A stretch of DNA of 64,000 nucleotides from Paraburkholderia sp. LEh10. GTDB lineage: Bacteria; Pseudomonadota; Gammaproteobacteria; Burkholderiales; Burkholderiaceae. The stretch lies in the NCBI RefSeq assembly GCF_017814945.1, contig NZ_JAGIPX010000038.1, positions 1-64,000 of the forward strand, given 5' to 3'. Position 1 is the stretch's first letter. Every line of letters begins with the position of its first letter. Below are positions 26,631-36,007 of the stretch, piece by piece. Under the pieces are notes generated by a model. The model was not told the DNA's origin. It did no database searches and saw only the letters and a program-made list of their open reading frames with translations. Position numbers and translations under genes: made by a program.

Positions 26631-27710
26631 GTGAGCGCGTTGATCTTTCGACAGCTGTTCGACCAGCAATCGTCTACTTATACCTATCTGCTCGCCGATG
26701 CGCACACGCGCGAGGCCGTGCTCATCGATCCCGTGTTCGAACAGGCGCGCCGCGATGCGGCGCTGCTGGAGGAACTGGGCCTGCGTCTGCTTTATACGAT
26801 CGATACGCATGTTCATGCCGATCACGTCACGGGCGCATGGATGCTGAAAAAACGCACGGGCAGCCAGATCGCGATCTCGGCGGCGAGCGCGGCGCAAGGC
26901 GCGGACCGCTATCTCAACCACGGCGACTCGATTGCATTCGGCGCACATCGCCTGCAAGTGCGCGCGACGCCAGGTCATACGAATGGGTGCATCAGTCTCG
27001 TGCTCGATGACGAATCGATCGCGTTCACGGGCGATTGCCTGCTGATTCGCGGAACAGGGCGCACGGACTTTCAGAACGGCAGTCCGCACGCGCTGTATCG
27101 TGCGGTGCACGAGCAGCTTTTCTCGCTGCCCGAAAACTGTCTGCTGTATCCGGCCCACGACTATCGCGGCCTCACGGTGACGAGCGTCGCCGAGGAACGG
27201 CGCTTCAATCCGCGCCTAGGCGGTGAGTTGTGCGAAGAGGATTTCACGGGCTACATGACGAACCTGGGACTCGCGCATCCGCGGCAGATCGACGTGGCGG
27301 TTCCGGCGAACATGAAGTGCGGCGTCGCGGCAAGCGATCCGTCGAAAAAGCCCGAGCCCGACTGGGCGCCGCTCACGTACACGTTTGCCGGGATCTGGGA
27401 AATCCACCCGCAGTGGCTCGAAGAACATCTGCAGTCGGTGCAGATCGTCGATGTGCGCGAGCCCGACGAATACAACGGACCGCTCGGGCGCATTCCGCAA
27501 GCAAAGCTGATTTCGCTCGGCCACCTCGCTGCGCGCGCGGCGGAGCTCGGCAAGGACCGTCCTGTCGTCACCGTCTGCCGCGCGGGCGGCAGGTCGGCGC
27601 AAGCGACCGTGATTCTTCGTCAGGCGGGATTCGACGACGTTGCGAATCTCGCGGGCGGCATGTTGCGCTGGCGCGCCGAAGGCCGCGTCGTCGAAAACGG
27701 CGGCCTGTAG
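26631..27710 (+). CDS. Persulfide dioxygenase-rhodanese fusion (ETHE1-like)
   Basis: Protein of 359 residues. The N-terminal metallo-beta-lactamase-fold domain (about 1-235) has the Fe-binding motifs THVHADH (59-65), PGHTNG and FTGDCLLI and matches persulfide dioxygenases, which oxidise glutathione persulfide to sulfite. The C-terminal rhodanese domain (about 260-355) has active-site Cys316 in CRAGGRS. Fused proteins of this kind (PRF), including one from Burkholderia phytofirmans, have been characterised. The start is GTG. It probably detoxifies sulfide-derived persulfides. Convergent with the MocR gene. Confidence 0.93.
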   Translation: MSALIFRQLFDQQSSTYTYLLADAHTREAVLIDPVFEQARRDAALLEELGLRLLYTIDTHVHADHVTGAWMLKKRTGSQIAISAASAAQGADRYLNHGDSIAFGAHRLQVRATPGHTNGCISLVLDDESIAFTGDCLLIRGTGRTDFQNGSPHALYRAVHEQLFSLPENCLLYPAHDYRGLTVTSVAEERRFNPRLGGELCEEDFTGYMTNLGLAHPRQIDVAVPANMKCGVAASDPSKKPEPDWAPLTYTFAGIWEIHPQWLEEHLQSVQIVDVREPDEYNGPLGRIPQAKLISLGHLAARAAELGKDRPVVTVCRAGGRSAQATVILRQAGFDDVANLAGGMLRWRAEGRVVENGGL

Positions 27711-27757
27711 CGCGCGTTTTACGCCTGGCGCGTCAGGACATCACGCGCGCTGCGCGA

Positions 27758-29200
27758 TCAGATCGTGCCGAACAACGCGCGCGGCCGGTCGCGCAATGCA
27801 TTCGCGAGCGTCTGCAATGCGCTCACCAGTTGCTCGCGCGAAGACGCGCACGCGAGATTGATTCGCACGCCATGCTCGACTTCGGCGCGATCGACGGCAA
27901 ATGCCGACGAAGGCATCACGACCACGCCGCGCGCCTTGGCATTCGCGGCGAAATCGTCGGCGCGCCACGGCGGCGGCAACTTGAGCCACACGAACATGCA
28001 CGCCGGGTCGGAATCCAGCCATTCCTGCGGCAGAATCTGCCGCGCGAGATCGTGCCGCACGCGGATCTCGGCGAGCTGCGCATCCATGATGCGGCGCGCG
28101 GTGCCGTCCTCGATCCACATCGTCGCAATCAGCATCGACATCGGCGCTGGCATCCACGCCGTCGTGCGCACGGCCTCCGCGCAAAGCGCGGAGCGCTCGG
28201 GCGGACTGGCCAGAAAGCCCAGCCGCAGCCCGGGCGCGAGAATCTTCGATGTCGCCGCGATGTGGAACGTCAGTTCCGGGCAAAGGCTCGCGAGCGTCGG
28301 CAGGCGCTGCGAGACGAGGGGACCGTAGACGTCGTCCTCGATGATCGCCACGCTGTAGCGTCGCGCGATATCGACGAGCGCGACGCGCCGTTCGAGACTC
28401 ATTGTCGTGACGGTCGGGTTTTGCAGATTCGGCACCGTGAAAATGGCCTTGACGGGCACGCGGCTGCAAATGCGCTCGACCTCATCCGTCATCAGCCCTT
28501 CGTGGTCGCTCGGCACGCTGACGATCTCGAACTGGAACACGGGCGCGAGCGCTTTCAGGCCGTAATAGGTGAGCCGGTCGGCGATGATCACGCCGTCCGT
28601 GCCGATCAGGCTGTTGAGCACGGCATACAGGCCGTGCTGCGCGCCGCTCGTCACGACGACATGCTCGGGCGAAGGCGTGAAGCCGGGCGCGGCCATCCAC
28701 TTCGCGCCGGCGGCGCGCGCCCATGCGGGTCCTTGCGGCGGCTGATATTCCTGTAGCGACGCATAGCGCGGATCGCGCGGCAGATCGGCGAGCGTCGTTG
28801 CGAGGCAGGACAGAAACTCGCCCGTCGCCGGCCGGTTGACGGTCAGATCGATTGCGCCGCTCGGGGCGGCGTTCGGCGCGCTGGCCGTTTCGACGCGCGG
28901 CATCGCGCCGCCCGTCACGAGCGAGCCGCGCCGCTTGCTGCCGATCACCAGCCCGCGCAACTGCAACTCCTTGTAGGCGCGCGAAACCGTCGACACGTTG
29001 ATGCCGAGTTCCGTCGCCAGCTGGCGCTGCGGAGGCAGCCGGCTGCCGGGCGGATAGATGCCGCCGCGAATCTCGTCTTCGATCGACGCCGACACCTCGA
29101 TATAGGTCGCGCGTTTTGTCTGGACCTGATCGCCGTTTGTCTGGGCGGCTTCGGCGCTGGCGCCGTTGCTGTGTGCTGCTTTGTGTCTGCTGGAAGCCAT
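27758..29200 (-). CDS. MocR-family (GntR-aminotransferase) transcriptional regulator
   Basis: Protein of 480 residues. An N-terminal GntR-type winged helix (about 30-100; LPPQRQLATELGINVSTVSR) is fused to a fold-type I aminotransferase-like domain (about 120-470) with VVTSGAQHGLYAV and the PLP-lysine segment ATSKILAPGLRLGF. MocR proteins use PLP adducts of amino compounds as effectors. It is divergent from a permease and a D-amino-acid dehydrogenase-like gene, and the 249-base gap holds two inverted repeats, so it likely controls that unit. Confidence 0.92.
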   Translation of the reverse strand: MASSRHKAAHSNGASAEAAQTNGDQVQTKRATYIEVSASIEDEIRGGIYPPGSRLPPQRQLATELGINVSTVSRAYKELQLRGLVIGSKRRGSLVTGGAMPRVETASAPNAAPSGAIDLTVNRPATGEFLSCLATTLADLPRDPRYASLQEYQPPQGPAWARAAGAKWMAAPGFTPSPEHVVVTSGAQHGLYAVLNSLIGTDGVIIADRLTYYGLKALAPVFQFEIVSVPSDHEGLMTDEVERICSRVPVKAIFTVPNLQNPTVTTMSLERRVALVDIARRYSVAIIEDDVYGPLVSQRLPTLASLCPELTFHIAATSKILAPGLRLGFLASPPERSALCAEAVRTTAWMPAPMSMLIATMWIEDGTARRIMDAQLAEIRVRHDLARQILPQEWLDSDPACMFVWLKLPPPWRADDFAANAKARGVVVMPSSAFAVDRAEVEHGVRINLACASSREQLVSALQTLANALRDRPRALFGTI

Positions 29201-29219
29201 CGTCTTGCCCTGTCTCCAT

Positions 29220-29235
29220 ACAAAACAGGTTTTGT
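29220..29235. promoter_or_regulatory. Inverted repeat, candidate MocR operator 1
   Basis: ACAAAACAGGTTTTGT is a perfect 7-2-7 dyad starting 20 bases upstream of the MocR start codon. The half-site CAGGTTTTGT recurs near 29398-29407, close to the permease. Confidence 0.5.
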
Positions 29236-29366
29236 CTGCCTGTTTGTGCCAGTTCGCCGGATTTTATACCAGATACGCGTCCTTGCCACGTCTTTCAAGG
29301 CTCCGCAAGGAATGCGCCCAGCCAGGCCAGGGAAAGTCCTGGACCACACAATGAGCTTTTTAATTG

Positions 29367-29387
29367 CACACAAAAATCGGTTGTGTG
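29367..29387. promoter_or_regulatory. Inverted repeat, candidate MocR operator 2
   Basis: CACACAA-AAATCGG-TTGTGTG is a perfect 7-7-7 dyad about 65-80 bases upstream of the permease start. Together with the repeat at 29220 it suggests control of both divergent genes by the MocR protein. Confidence 0.5.
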
Positions 29388-29449
29388 ATCCTTTGAATCA
29401 GGTTTTGTGTGGTTTCAAATTGCAGGATCGAGCCGGAAGGAGATTTCGC

Positions 29450-30901
29450 ATGGCAGACAGCAGTACACACGTTCGCGCGCCGCGCGACACGCACGAAAGC
29501 GGGACGCCGCGGCTTGGCGTCGCGTTGCGCCAGCGTCACGTCACGATGATTTCGCTCGGCGGCATCATCGGCGCTGGGCTGTTCGTGGGCAGCAGCGCGA
29601 CGCTGAGCACGGTCGGGCCGGCTGCGGCGCTGTCGTATCTGGTGGCGGGCATCGTCGTGCTGATGGTGATGCGCATGCTCGGCGAGATGGCGCTCGCCGT
29701 GCCGGGCGTGGGCTCGTTCACCGAATACGCGCGCATTGGCCTCGGCGACTGGGCGGGTTTCACGAGCGGGTGGCTGTACTGGTACTTCTGGGTGATCGTC
29801 GTCGCGGTGGAGGCGGTGGCGGGGGCGGCGATCCTGCAACGCTGGATACCCGCGCCCGTATGGATGATCGGACTCGTGCTGCTGTCGGTGATGACGTTCG
29901 TCAATCTGATGTCGGTGAAGTCATATGGCGAATTCGAATTCTGGTTCGCGTCGATCAAGGTCGCGGCCATCATCGTGTTCATCGCGATCGGCGCCGCATG
30001 GGTTTTCGGTCTCGGTCATACGCACAGCGCGTGGAGCAATCTGACGGCCTCGAAAGGCTTCTTGCCGTTCGGCATGATGTCGGTGTTCGCGGCCGTGCCG
30101 ACCGTGATCTTTGCCGTCGGCGGCGCGGAAATCGCGACGATCGCGGCAGCGGAATCGGACAATCCCGCGAAGAGCGTCGCCGCGATGACGCGCTCGGTGA
30201 TCCTGCGCGTGATCACGTTCTACGTGGGCTCGATGTTCCTGATCGCGTGCATCGTGCCGTGGACCAGCATCGTCACGGGACATTCGCCGTTCGTCGCCGC
30301 GCTCGAGACAATGCGCGTGCCGGGCTCGGCGGACATCATGAACGCGATCGTGCTCGTCGCCGTGCTGTCGGCGCTGAACTCGGGGCTGTACGTGTCGTCG
30401 CGGATCCTGTTCCGCCTCGCCGGCCGGGGCGCCGCGCCGCGCGCGCTGTTGCGCCTGACGCCGTCGCGCGTGCCACGCCTTGCCGTGCTGTTGAGCAGCG
30501 TGGTGGGCTACGTGGCGATCATCGCGGCAATCGTGTCGCCGCAGGGCGTGTTCCTGTTCCTCGTGAACGCATCGGGCGCAGTGATGCTGTTCGTCTATCT
30601 CGCGACAGCGCTTGCGCAGATCCGCATTCGCCGTCGACTCGAACGCAATGGCGAACAACCCGAACTGCCGATGTGGCTTTTCCCGTGGTTGTCGTATGCC
30701 GTCGTCGCCGCGATCGTTGGAGTGCTGATCGCGATGGGCATGGATGCCGAACTGCGGCCGCAGTTGATGGCGAGCATCGCGAGTCTCGCGGTTGCGTCGG
30801 CGGCATGGCTGCTCGGCGCGAGGCGGCGCAATGCGGATGAGGGCACGCGCACGGGCTATCTGTCAGCGGTCGATGGACGCGCGTTGTCGGGAGAGCGGTA
30901 A
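29450..30901 (+). CDS. Amino acid permease, APC family
   Basis: Inner-membrane transporter of 483 residues with about 12 transmembrane segments. The N-terminal ISLGGIIGAGLFVGSSATLS and the later SAVLSALNSGLYV-like segment (VLSALNSGLYVSSRILFRLA) are hallmarks of the AAT subfamily (GabP, CycA, AroP relatives). GGAAGGAG before the ATG supports the start. Its TAA overlaps the ATG of the next gene by one base. With the FAD oxidase downstream, the likely substrate is a D-amino acid, an imino acid or a related amine; this is an inference. Confidence 0.93.
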   Translation: MADSSTHVRAPRDTHESGTPRLGVALRQRHVTMISLGGIIGAGLFVGSSATLSTVGPAAALSYLVAGIVVLMVMRMLGEMALAVPGVGSFTEYARIGLGDWAGFTSGWLYWYFWVIVVAVEAVAGAAILQRWIPAPVWMIGLVLLSVMTFVNLMSVKSYGEFEFWFASIKVAAIIVFIAIGAAWVFGLGHTHSAWSNLTASKGFLPFGMMSVFAAVPTVIFAVGGAEIATIAAAESDNPAKSVAAMTRSVILRVITFYVGSMFLIACIVPWTSIVTGHSPFVAALETMRVPGSADIMNAIVLVAVLSALNSGLYVSSRILFRLAGRGAAPRALLRLTPSRVPRLAVLLSSVVGYVAIIAAIVSPQGVFLFLVNASGAVMLFVYLATALAQIRIRRRLERNGEQPELPMWLFPWLSYAVVAAIVGVLIAMGMDAELRPQLMASIASLAVASAAWLLGARRRNADEGTRTGYLSAVDGRALSGER

Positions 30902-32133
30902 TGGCAGAGGTTGGCATTGTCGGCGCGGGTTTCATCGGGCTTGCGAGCGCCGGCTGGCTGATGCGTGACGGGCATCGCGTGACGCTGTTCGATCCGTCCG
31001 GCGTCGCGCAGGGCGCGTCGTTCGGCAACGCGGGCACGTTCGCGCCGTACGGCTGCATTCCCGTGAACAACCCTTCCGTGTTTCGCGACCTGCCGCGCTT
31101 TCTGTTGTCGAGCGAGAGCCCGTTCCGGCTGCGCTGGAGCTATCTGCCGCATATGTTGCCTTGGCTCGCGCGCTTCATGATCAGTTCGACGCAGCGCCGC
31201 TATGAAGCGAGCGCCAGCGCGCTCGCCGCGCTGCTTGCGCAAGCGCAGGCCGGTTATGAGCCGCTGCTCGAAGAAGCCGCGCTTTCGAGGTATGTCCGGC
31301 CGCGCGAGTGCCTTTATCTGTATTCAAGCGGCGCGTCGTTCGATGCGTCGCGCGCTTCGCTGAACTTGCGCGAACAGCTTGGCGTGTCGTTCGACGTGCT
31401 GTCCGGCGACGACGTGAGGAAGCTGGAGCCATCCCTCGCGCCGATTTTCGAGCGCGGCGTGCTCTTTAGCGATAGCTGGCATTTCTCAGATCCGCAGGGC
31501 TATCTGCTGACGCTGTACGAGATGCTCGCGGCGCGCGGCCTCAAGCTCCAACGCAAGAACGTGAGCGAGGTCGCGCCTGCACCGGAAGGCGTCACGTTGA
31601 CGACGGACGACGGCACGCCGCGCCGCTTCGATCATGTCGTGATCGCGACGGGCGCGCGCTCGGCGAAATTCGCCGCGCAATGCGGCGACCGTGTGCCGCT
31701 CGACACGGAGCGCGGCTATCACGTGCGCTATCGCGGCGCGTCGCAACTAATTTCGCGGCCGGTCGGCTGGGCCGAGCGCGGCTTTTACATGACGCCGATG
31801 GAAGACGGCGTGCGCGTCGCGGGCACCGTCGAGCTGGGCGGCTTCAGCGACGTGCGCAACCGTTCGCTGATCGACCTGCTGACGTTTTCGTCGAAGCGGG
31901 CGTTGCCGGGGTTGCAGCAGCCCGACAGCACGTGGCTGGGTTTCCGGCCCACGCTGCCCGACGGAGTGCCCGTGCTGGGGCGCGCAAGCGCCAGCGAACG
32001 GGTGATCTATGCATTCGGCCACCAGCATCTGGGGCTGACGCTCGCGGGCGTCAGCGGTCGCATCGTGGCGGATCTCGTTGCGCGGCGCGCGCCGCCGCTC
32101 GACCTGGCGCGCTACGCGGCGACACGATTTTGA
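30901..32133 (+). CDS. D-amino-acid dehydrogenase-like FAD oxidoreductase
   Basis: Protein of 410 residues of the DAO/DadA family. The FAD-binding motif GIVGAGFIGLASAGWLMRDG is at the N-terminus, followed by GASFGNAGTFAPYGCIPVNN typical of DadA relatives, and the C-terminal RPTLPDGVPVLGRA with HQHLGLTLAGVSGR. It probably oxidises a D-amino or N-methyl amino acid to the keto acid and passes electrons to the respiratory chain. Translation is coupled to the permease by a TAATG overlap. The exact substrate cannot be read from sequence. Confidence 0.9.
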   Translation: MAEVGIVGAGFIGLASAGWLMRDGHRVTLFDPSGVAQGASFGNAGTFAPYGCIPVNNPSVFRDLPRFLLSSESPFRLRWSYLPHMLPWLARFMISSTQRRYEASASALAALLAQAQAGYEPLLEEAALSRYVRPRECLYLYSSGASFDASRASLNLREQLGVSFDVLSGDDVRKLEPSLAPIFERGVLFSDSWHFSDPQGYLLTLYEMLAARGLKLQRKNVSEVAPAPEGVTLTTDDGTPRRFDHVVIATGARSAKFAAQCGDRVPLDTERGYHVRYRGASQLISRPVGWAERGFYMTPMEDGVRVAGTVELGGFSDVRNRSLIDLLTFSSKRALPGLQQPDSTWLGFRPTLPDGVPVLGRASASERVIYAFGHQHLGLTLAGVSGRIVADLVARRAPPLDLARYAATRF

Positions 32134-32233
32134 TTGATTGAATGGTTGACGTATTGGGACGACATCGACGCGTCGCGCATCGGGTCGCTCGACAGGCAAA
32201 GAGCGCGACATGGCTCATCGACAGGAGCGCATT

Positions 32234-33382
32234 ATGAATCGACGTACATGGCTGATCAGGTTGGCAGTTTGCGCTCTTGCAGCGCAAGCATCGTTTGCAT
32301 TTGCCGCCGATCCGGAGGTGGTCAAGATTGGTTTTGTCGGTCCGCTGACGGGCCCCGTCGCACGGGTCGGCAAGGACCTTCAATATGGCGCGCAACTGGC
32401 GCTCGACGAAGAAAACGCGAAGCATCCGACCATCGCGGGCAAACCCGTGAAATTCGTGCTCGACGTGCAGGACGATCAGGCCGATCCGCGCGTCGCGATT
32501 CAGGTCGCGCAAAAGCTGGTCGACGACGGCGTGGTCGGCGTGATCGGCCACTACAACTCGGGGTGCAGCATTCCCGCGTCGGCGGTCTATCATTCGGCCA
32601 ATGTCGCGATGATCACGCCGGGCTCGACCAACCCGCAACTGACCAAGCAGGGCTTCAAGAACGTGTTCCGCACGATGGGGCATGACGGCGTCGGCGGCGT
32701 GGTGGCGGGGCATTTCGTCGTCGAGCAGATGAAGGCCAAACGCATCGGCATCATCGACGACCGCACGGCGTTCGGTCAGGGCCTCGCCGATGCGTTCGAG
32801 AAGGGCGTGAAGGAGGCGAACGGCAACATCGTCGATCGCGAATTCACGAATGACAAGGCCGTCGACTTCCGCGCGATTCTGACTTCGCTGAAGAGCAAGA
32901 ATGTCGATGTGATTTTCTTCGGCGGGCTGGACGAACAGGGCGCAATGCTCGTCAAGCAGATGCGCTCGCTCGGCATGCAGACGCAGCTGTTCGGCGCGGG
33001 CGCGCTCAAGAGCAACGCATTCCTGCAGATCGCCGGACCTTCCGGCGAGCGTACGCAAGATCTCGAACCGGGACCCGCGCTCGACAAGCTGCCGGCCGCG
33101 CAGGACTTCGGCAAGCGCTACAAGGCGCGCTTCAACCAGGATGTCGAACTGTACGCGCCGTTTGCGTACGACGCCGCGCTCGCGATGCTCAAGGCAATTC
33201 ACGACGCCAACTCGCTCGACCGGCAGAAGATCGTCGAGAGTCTCGCGAAGGTCTCGCTGACGGGCGTGACGGGCAAGATCACGTTCGATCCGTACGGCGA
33301 TCTGATCAAGCCGCCCTACACGCTGTTCGAAGTGCAGCAGGGTCAGTGGAAGAGCATCAAGACGGTTGGCGGCGGTGCTTGA
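32234..33382 (+). CDS. Branched-chain amino acid ABC transporter binding protein, orphan
   Basis: Periplasmic protein of 382 residues with a signal peptide (about 1-25, ALAAQASFAFA) and a type 1 Leu/Ile/Val-binding fold (VKIGFVGPLTGPVARVGKDL, GHYNSGCSIPASAVYHSANV, MITPGSTNPQLT). AGGAGCGCATT precedes the ATG. No permease or ATPase gene is nearby, so it is an orphan that may work with a transporter elsewhere. It follows the oxidoreductase by 100 bases and ends in a strong hairpin, so it may close the MocR-controlled unit. Confidence 0.92.
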   Translation: MNRRTWLIRLAVCALAAQASFAFAADPEVVKIGFVGPLTGPVARVGKDLQYGAQLALDEENAKHPTIAGKPVKFVLDVQDDQADPRVAIQVAQKLVDDGVVGVIGHYNSGCSIPASAVYHSANVAMITPGSTNPQLTKQGFKNVFRTMGHDGVGGVVAGHFVVEQMKAKRIGIIDDRTAFGQGLADAFEKGVKEANGNIVDREFTNDKAVDFRAILTSLKSKNVDVIFFGGLDEQGAMLVKQMRSLGMQTQLFGAGALKSNAFLQIAGPSGERTQDLEPGPALDKLPAAQDFGKRYKARFNQDVELYAPFAYDAALAMLKAIHDANSLDRQKIVESLAKVSLTGVTGKITFDPYGDLIKPPYTLFEVQQGQWKSIKTVGGGA

Positions 33383-33395
33383 TCGCAAGCGTGTT

Positions 33396-33424
33396 GTAAC
33401 GGCGCGCGATTTGCGCGCCGTTAC
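33396..33424 (+). terminator. Hairpin after the binding-protein gene
   Basis: A perfect 12-bp stem GTAACGGCGCGC / GCGCGCCGTTAC with a 5-base loop starts 14 bases after the stop codon. The T-run is weak (GCGCGTTT), but the stem is very stable. It may act in both directions, as the GNAT gene converges here. Confidence 0.7.
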
Positions 33425-33469
33425 GCGCGTTTGGACGTCGTTGAAAACCTCGCGCAGCAGTGGCGCTAG

Positions 33470-33934
33470 TCACAGGTCGAGTTCCAGAAACCGCGTGCCT
33501 TCTATCGGATTGAACACATAGGCGGAGATCGGCCTGAATCCCAGCGACGCATAGAGCCGTTGCGCAGCCTGCATGGTCGGCAGCGTATCGAGGCGCATCT
33601 TGCGGTAGCCCGCTTCTCTTGCCGCGTGCAAGATGGCTTGCGCGAGGCGTCTGCCGAGTTGCTGGCCACGGCCTGCGGGGCGCACATACAGGCGCTTCAT
33701 TTCGCAGATGTCGTGCTCGAACGGCCGTAAGGCGGCGCAGCCGACGAGTTCTTCTTCGCGCCACGCGAGCAGAATGATGCCGCCCGGCGGCGCGTATTTG
33801 CCGGGCAGCGCAGCCAGTTCCGCGTCGAATGACTGGAAGCCCAGATCGACGCCGAGGCTTTCGGCGTATTCGCGGAAGATCGTGCGCACCGCGTCGATGT
33901 CTTCCGGAAAGCGAGCGGGCTGGATCTGGGCCAT
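33470..33934 (-). CDS. GNAT family N-acetyltransferase
   Basis: Predicted acetyl-CoA-dependent acetyltransferase of 154 residues. The acetyl-CoA-binding motif is in KRLYVRPAGRGQQLGRRLAQ, followed by MRLDTLPTMQAAQRLYASLG, typical of the PanM/ArgA-like GNAT fold. I start at MAQIQPARF (33934); an open frame extends further upstream but is low-complexity. The substrate is unknown. It overlaps no neighbour and lies 71 bases past the DinB-like gene on the same strand. Confidence 0.85.
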   Translation of the reverse strand: MAQIQPARFPEDIDAVRTIFREYAESLGVDLGFQSFDAELAALPGKYAPPGGIILLAWREEELVGCAALRPFEHDICEMKRLYVRPAGRGQQLGRRLAQAILHAAREAGYRKMRLDTLPTMQAAQRLYASLGFRPISAYVFNPIEGTRFLELDL

Positions 33935-34005
33935 CGAAGCGCTTTGACGATGCGTGGATGCTTGTAGTGTAGTCGCCGTTCGCGTTTTGTTCCCGGCGAA
34001 CGCGC

Positions 34006-34818
34006 TCATGCCTCGCGCCGTTGCCCGCTTCGAGCCGATGCTTCGTTCAACTCGCCTTCGAGTTCTTCCAGTTCGAGGCAATGCGTACGATCGTGGTCGA
34101 GAAGTTCACGCACGATTTCTTCGAGGGTCATGCGGCGCACGCCGTCGCGAAGTCCGCAGCGGGCTAATTGGTCGGGTCGAAGCTTTGCGAGCGTGCCGCA
34201 AAGACGCCGCCGGGACTGCGTGAATGCCCGCACGGCATCGGCCATCTCCTGATGCAGGTAGTCGCGCTGCTCTGCGAGCAACGTGCCGTCGACGGAATCG
34301 ATCACGGGCAGTTGCTTCGTTCTGATGGCCGCGATCCGGTCAGCGAAAACGGCGTCGAGATCGCGCAAATGGCACGCATGCTCGACGAGCGCAAAGCCCG
34401 TCCCGTTGGGCCGTTGCCGCCATTGGGAGGCGGGCACGCGCGCGACCAGGTCGGAGAACTTTTGCGGCATGAGCGCAAGCATTTCGATGACCTCGGCAAG
34501 GGCCAGACGCACGGGCCGCGGGCTGAACACGGTGCCATAGCTGAACAGCGCGCCGCCGACCCGGCCTCGTGCCTGCGCGACTTCATGGCCGTTTCTGCGC
34601 ATGATTTCCGCGACCATCGCGCCACAAAATTGCCTGGCTGTCGCGTCGTGTTCGACTTCGGGAAACTTCTGGCCGATCTCGTCGGTTGCCGCGGCTATGG
34701 CTGCAACGCCGGCGCGCGATAGTGCAGCGAACTCGATATAGCGGTCGGGCCGGTCGAGCAGTGCTTCGAGCTGCTGTCCAAGTGGTGTGGTCCTGAATCT
34801 GTCGAAACGGGAATGCAT
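34006..34818 (-). CDS. DinB-like protein with N-terminal extension
   Basis: Protein of 270 residues. The C-terminal part (about 110-260) is DinB-like, with metal-ligand candidates in LVEHACHLRDLD and ELLDHDRTHCLELEELE, the three-His pattern of the family. The N-terminal 100 residues form a separate helical region (AGVAAIAAATDEIGQKFPEV, FCGAMVAEIMRRNGHEVAQA) that I do not recognise. GAAGGC eight bases before the ATG at 34818 supports this start. Relatives include thiol-transfer and detoxification enzymes; function unknown. Confidence 0.75.
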   Translation of the reverse strand: MHSRFDRFRTTPLGQQLEALLDRPDRYIEFAALSRAGVAAIAAATDEIGQKFPEVEHDATARQFCGAMVAEIMRRNGHEVAQARGRVGGALFSYGTVFSPRPVRLALAEVIEMLALMPQKFSDLVARVPASQWRQRPNGTGFALVEHACHLRDLDAVFADRIAAIRTKQLPVIDSVDGTLLAEQRDYLHQEMADAVRAFTQSRRRLCGTLAKLRPDQLARCGLRDGVRRMTLEEIVRELLDHDRTHCLELEELEGELNEASARSGQRREA

Positions 34819-35297
34819 GTGCGTGCCTTCGTCCATTTAGAATAGTAACGTAGCAAAACGATACGTTACGACGGCGCGCGCGGTCAAGTGCTGTGGCGGC
34901 GTGTCTCTTTCGGGGATGCAATGGAGTACCGGACGATCGCAACTAACGGTCTTCGCCGACAACCCACTCGCAAACGCGGACGCGCAAACCGCGTCTATAC
35001 GCGGGACCCGATACACCTGTCTCGCTTGTTGCGCAACGACCGAGGCGGCGACGCGCGCGCCCCAATCCGCCCGTCCCATCGACGGCGCGCATTCGACGAG
35101 AGTGCTAGGCTTTGCCCTGATCGCGCTTGGGCCGGTTTCCGCGAACTTTCGCGCTGTTTTCCGGCTCTCAGCGCAACATGGCCGCACGCCGCAGGCCGAT
35201 GCCGGACGTCGGCTTGCATTGCGCTTTCGCAGATCGGGCCCTGGCCGCGCCGGCCAATGCGCTCGATCAAGTAGACGACCGAGGCGAGGTAACGTGA
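34819..35297. other. Intergenic region, no gene seen
   Basis: These 479 bases separate the leftward DinB-like gene from the rightward HAD gene. All frames are open in parts because of the GC content, but none resembles a known family. It should contain two divergent promoters; the AT-rich block at 34845-34872 is the likely promoter of the DinB-like gene. Confidence 0.4.
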
Positions 35298-35987
35298 ATG
35301 AACACCCCATCAAGCAACGACGTTGTCTTTCTGTTCGATGTCGATAACACGCTGCTCGACAACGATCACGTACTGGCCGATTTGCGTGCGCACATGACGC
35401 GTCAGTTCGGCGAGGAGAACAGCGCGCGGTATTGGCAGATCTTCGAAGACCTGCGCGGCGAACTGGGCTACGCGGACTATCTCGGCGCATTGCAGCGCTA
35501 TCGCAACGAGCATCAGGACGACACGCAACTGCTGCTGATGTCGTGCTATCTGATCGACTATCCGTTTGCGAACCGCATTTTTCCGGGCGCGCTCGATGCG
35601 CTTCGCTACGCGGGCCAGTTCGGCAAGACGGCCATTCTTTCGGATGGCGATGTCGTGTTCCAGCCGCGCAAGGTGTCCCGCTCAGGCCTATGGGACGAAG
35701 TCGAGGGACGGGTGCTGATCTACATCCACAAGGAGCAGATGCTCGAAGACGTGATCGCGCACTATCCCGCGCGGCATTACGTGATGATCGACGACAAGCT
35801 GCGCATCCTCACGGCGATGAAGGAGCAGTGGGGCAGCCGCCTGACGACGATCTTTCCGCGCCAGGGCCACTATGCGCTCGATGCCGCCGAGATCGCGAAG
35901 TACCCTGATCCCGACATCACGATCGAAAGAATTGGCGAACTGACGTCGATCGACCTCGAGGTGTTGACGGCGAAAGGGCCCAATTAA
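35298..35987 (+). CDS. HAD family hydrolase
   Basis: Haloacid dehalogenase superfamily protein of 229 residues. Motif I FDVDNTLLDN (Asp nucleophile and acid/base), motif II in AILSDGDVVF, Lys in KVSRSGLW and motif IV MIDDKLRIL are all present, so it is probably an active phosphatase. A helical cap lies between motifs I and II. GAGGT precedes the ATG. It converges with a LysR gene 20 bases away. Substrate unknown. Confidence 0.88.
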   Translation: MNTPSSNDVVFLFDVDNTLLDNDHVLADLRAHMTRQFGEENSARYWQIFEDLRGELGYADYLGALQRYRNEHQDDTQLLLMSCYLIDYPFANRIFPGALDALRYAGQFGKTAILSDGDVVFQPRKVSRSGLWDEVEGRVLIYIHKEQMLEDVIAHYPARHYVMIDDKLRILTAMKEQWGSRLTTIFPRQGHYALDAAEIAKYPDPDITIERIGELTSIDLEVLTAKGPN

Positions 35988-36007
35988 AGTACGCCCGCAG
36001 CGCGCCG

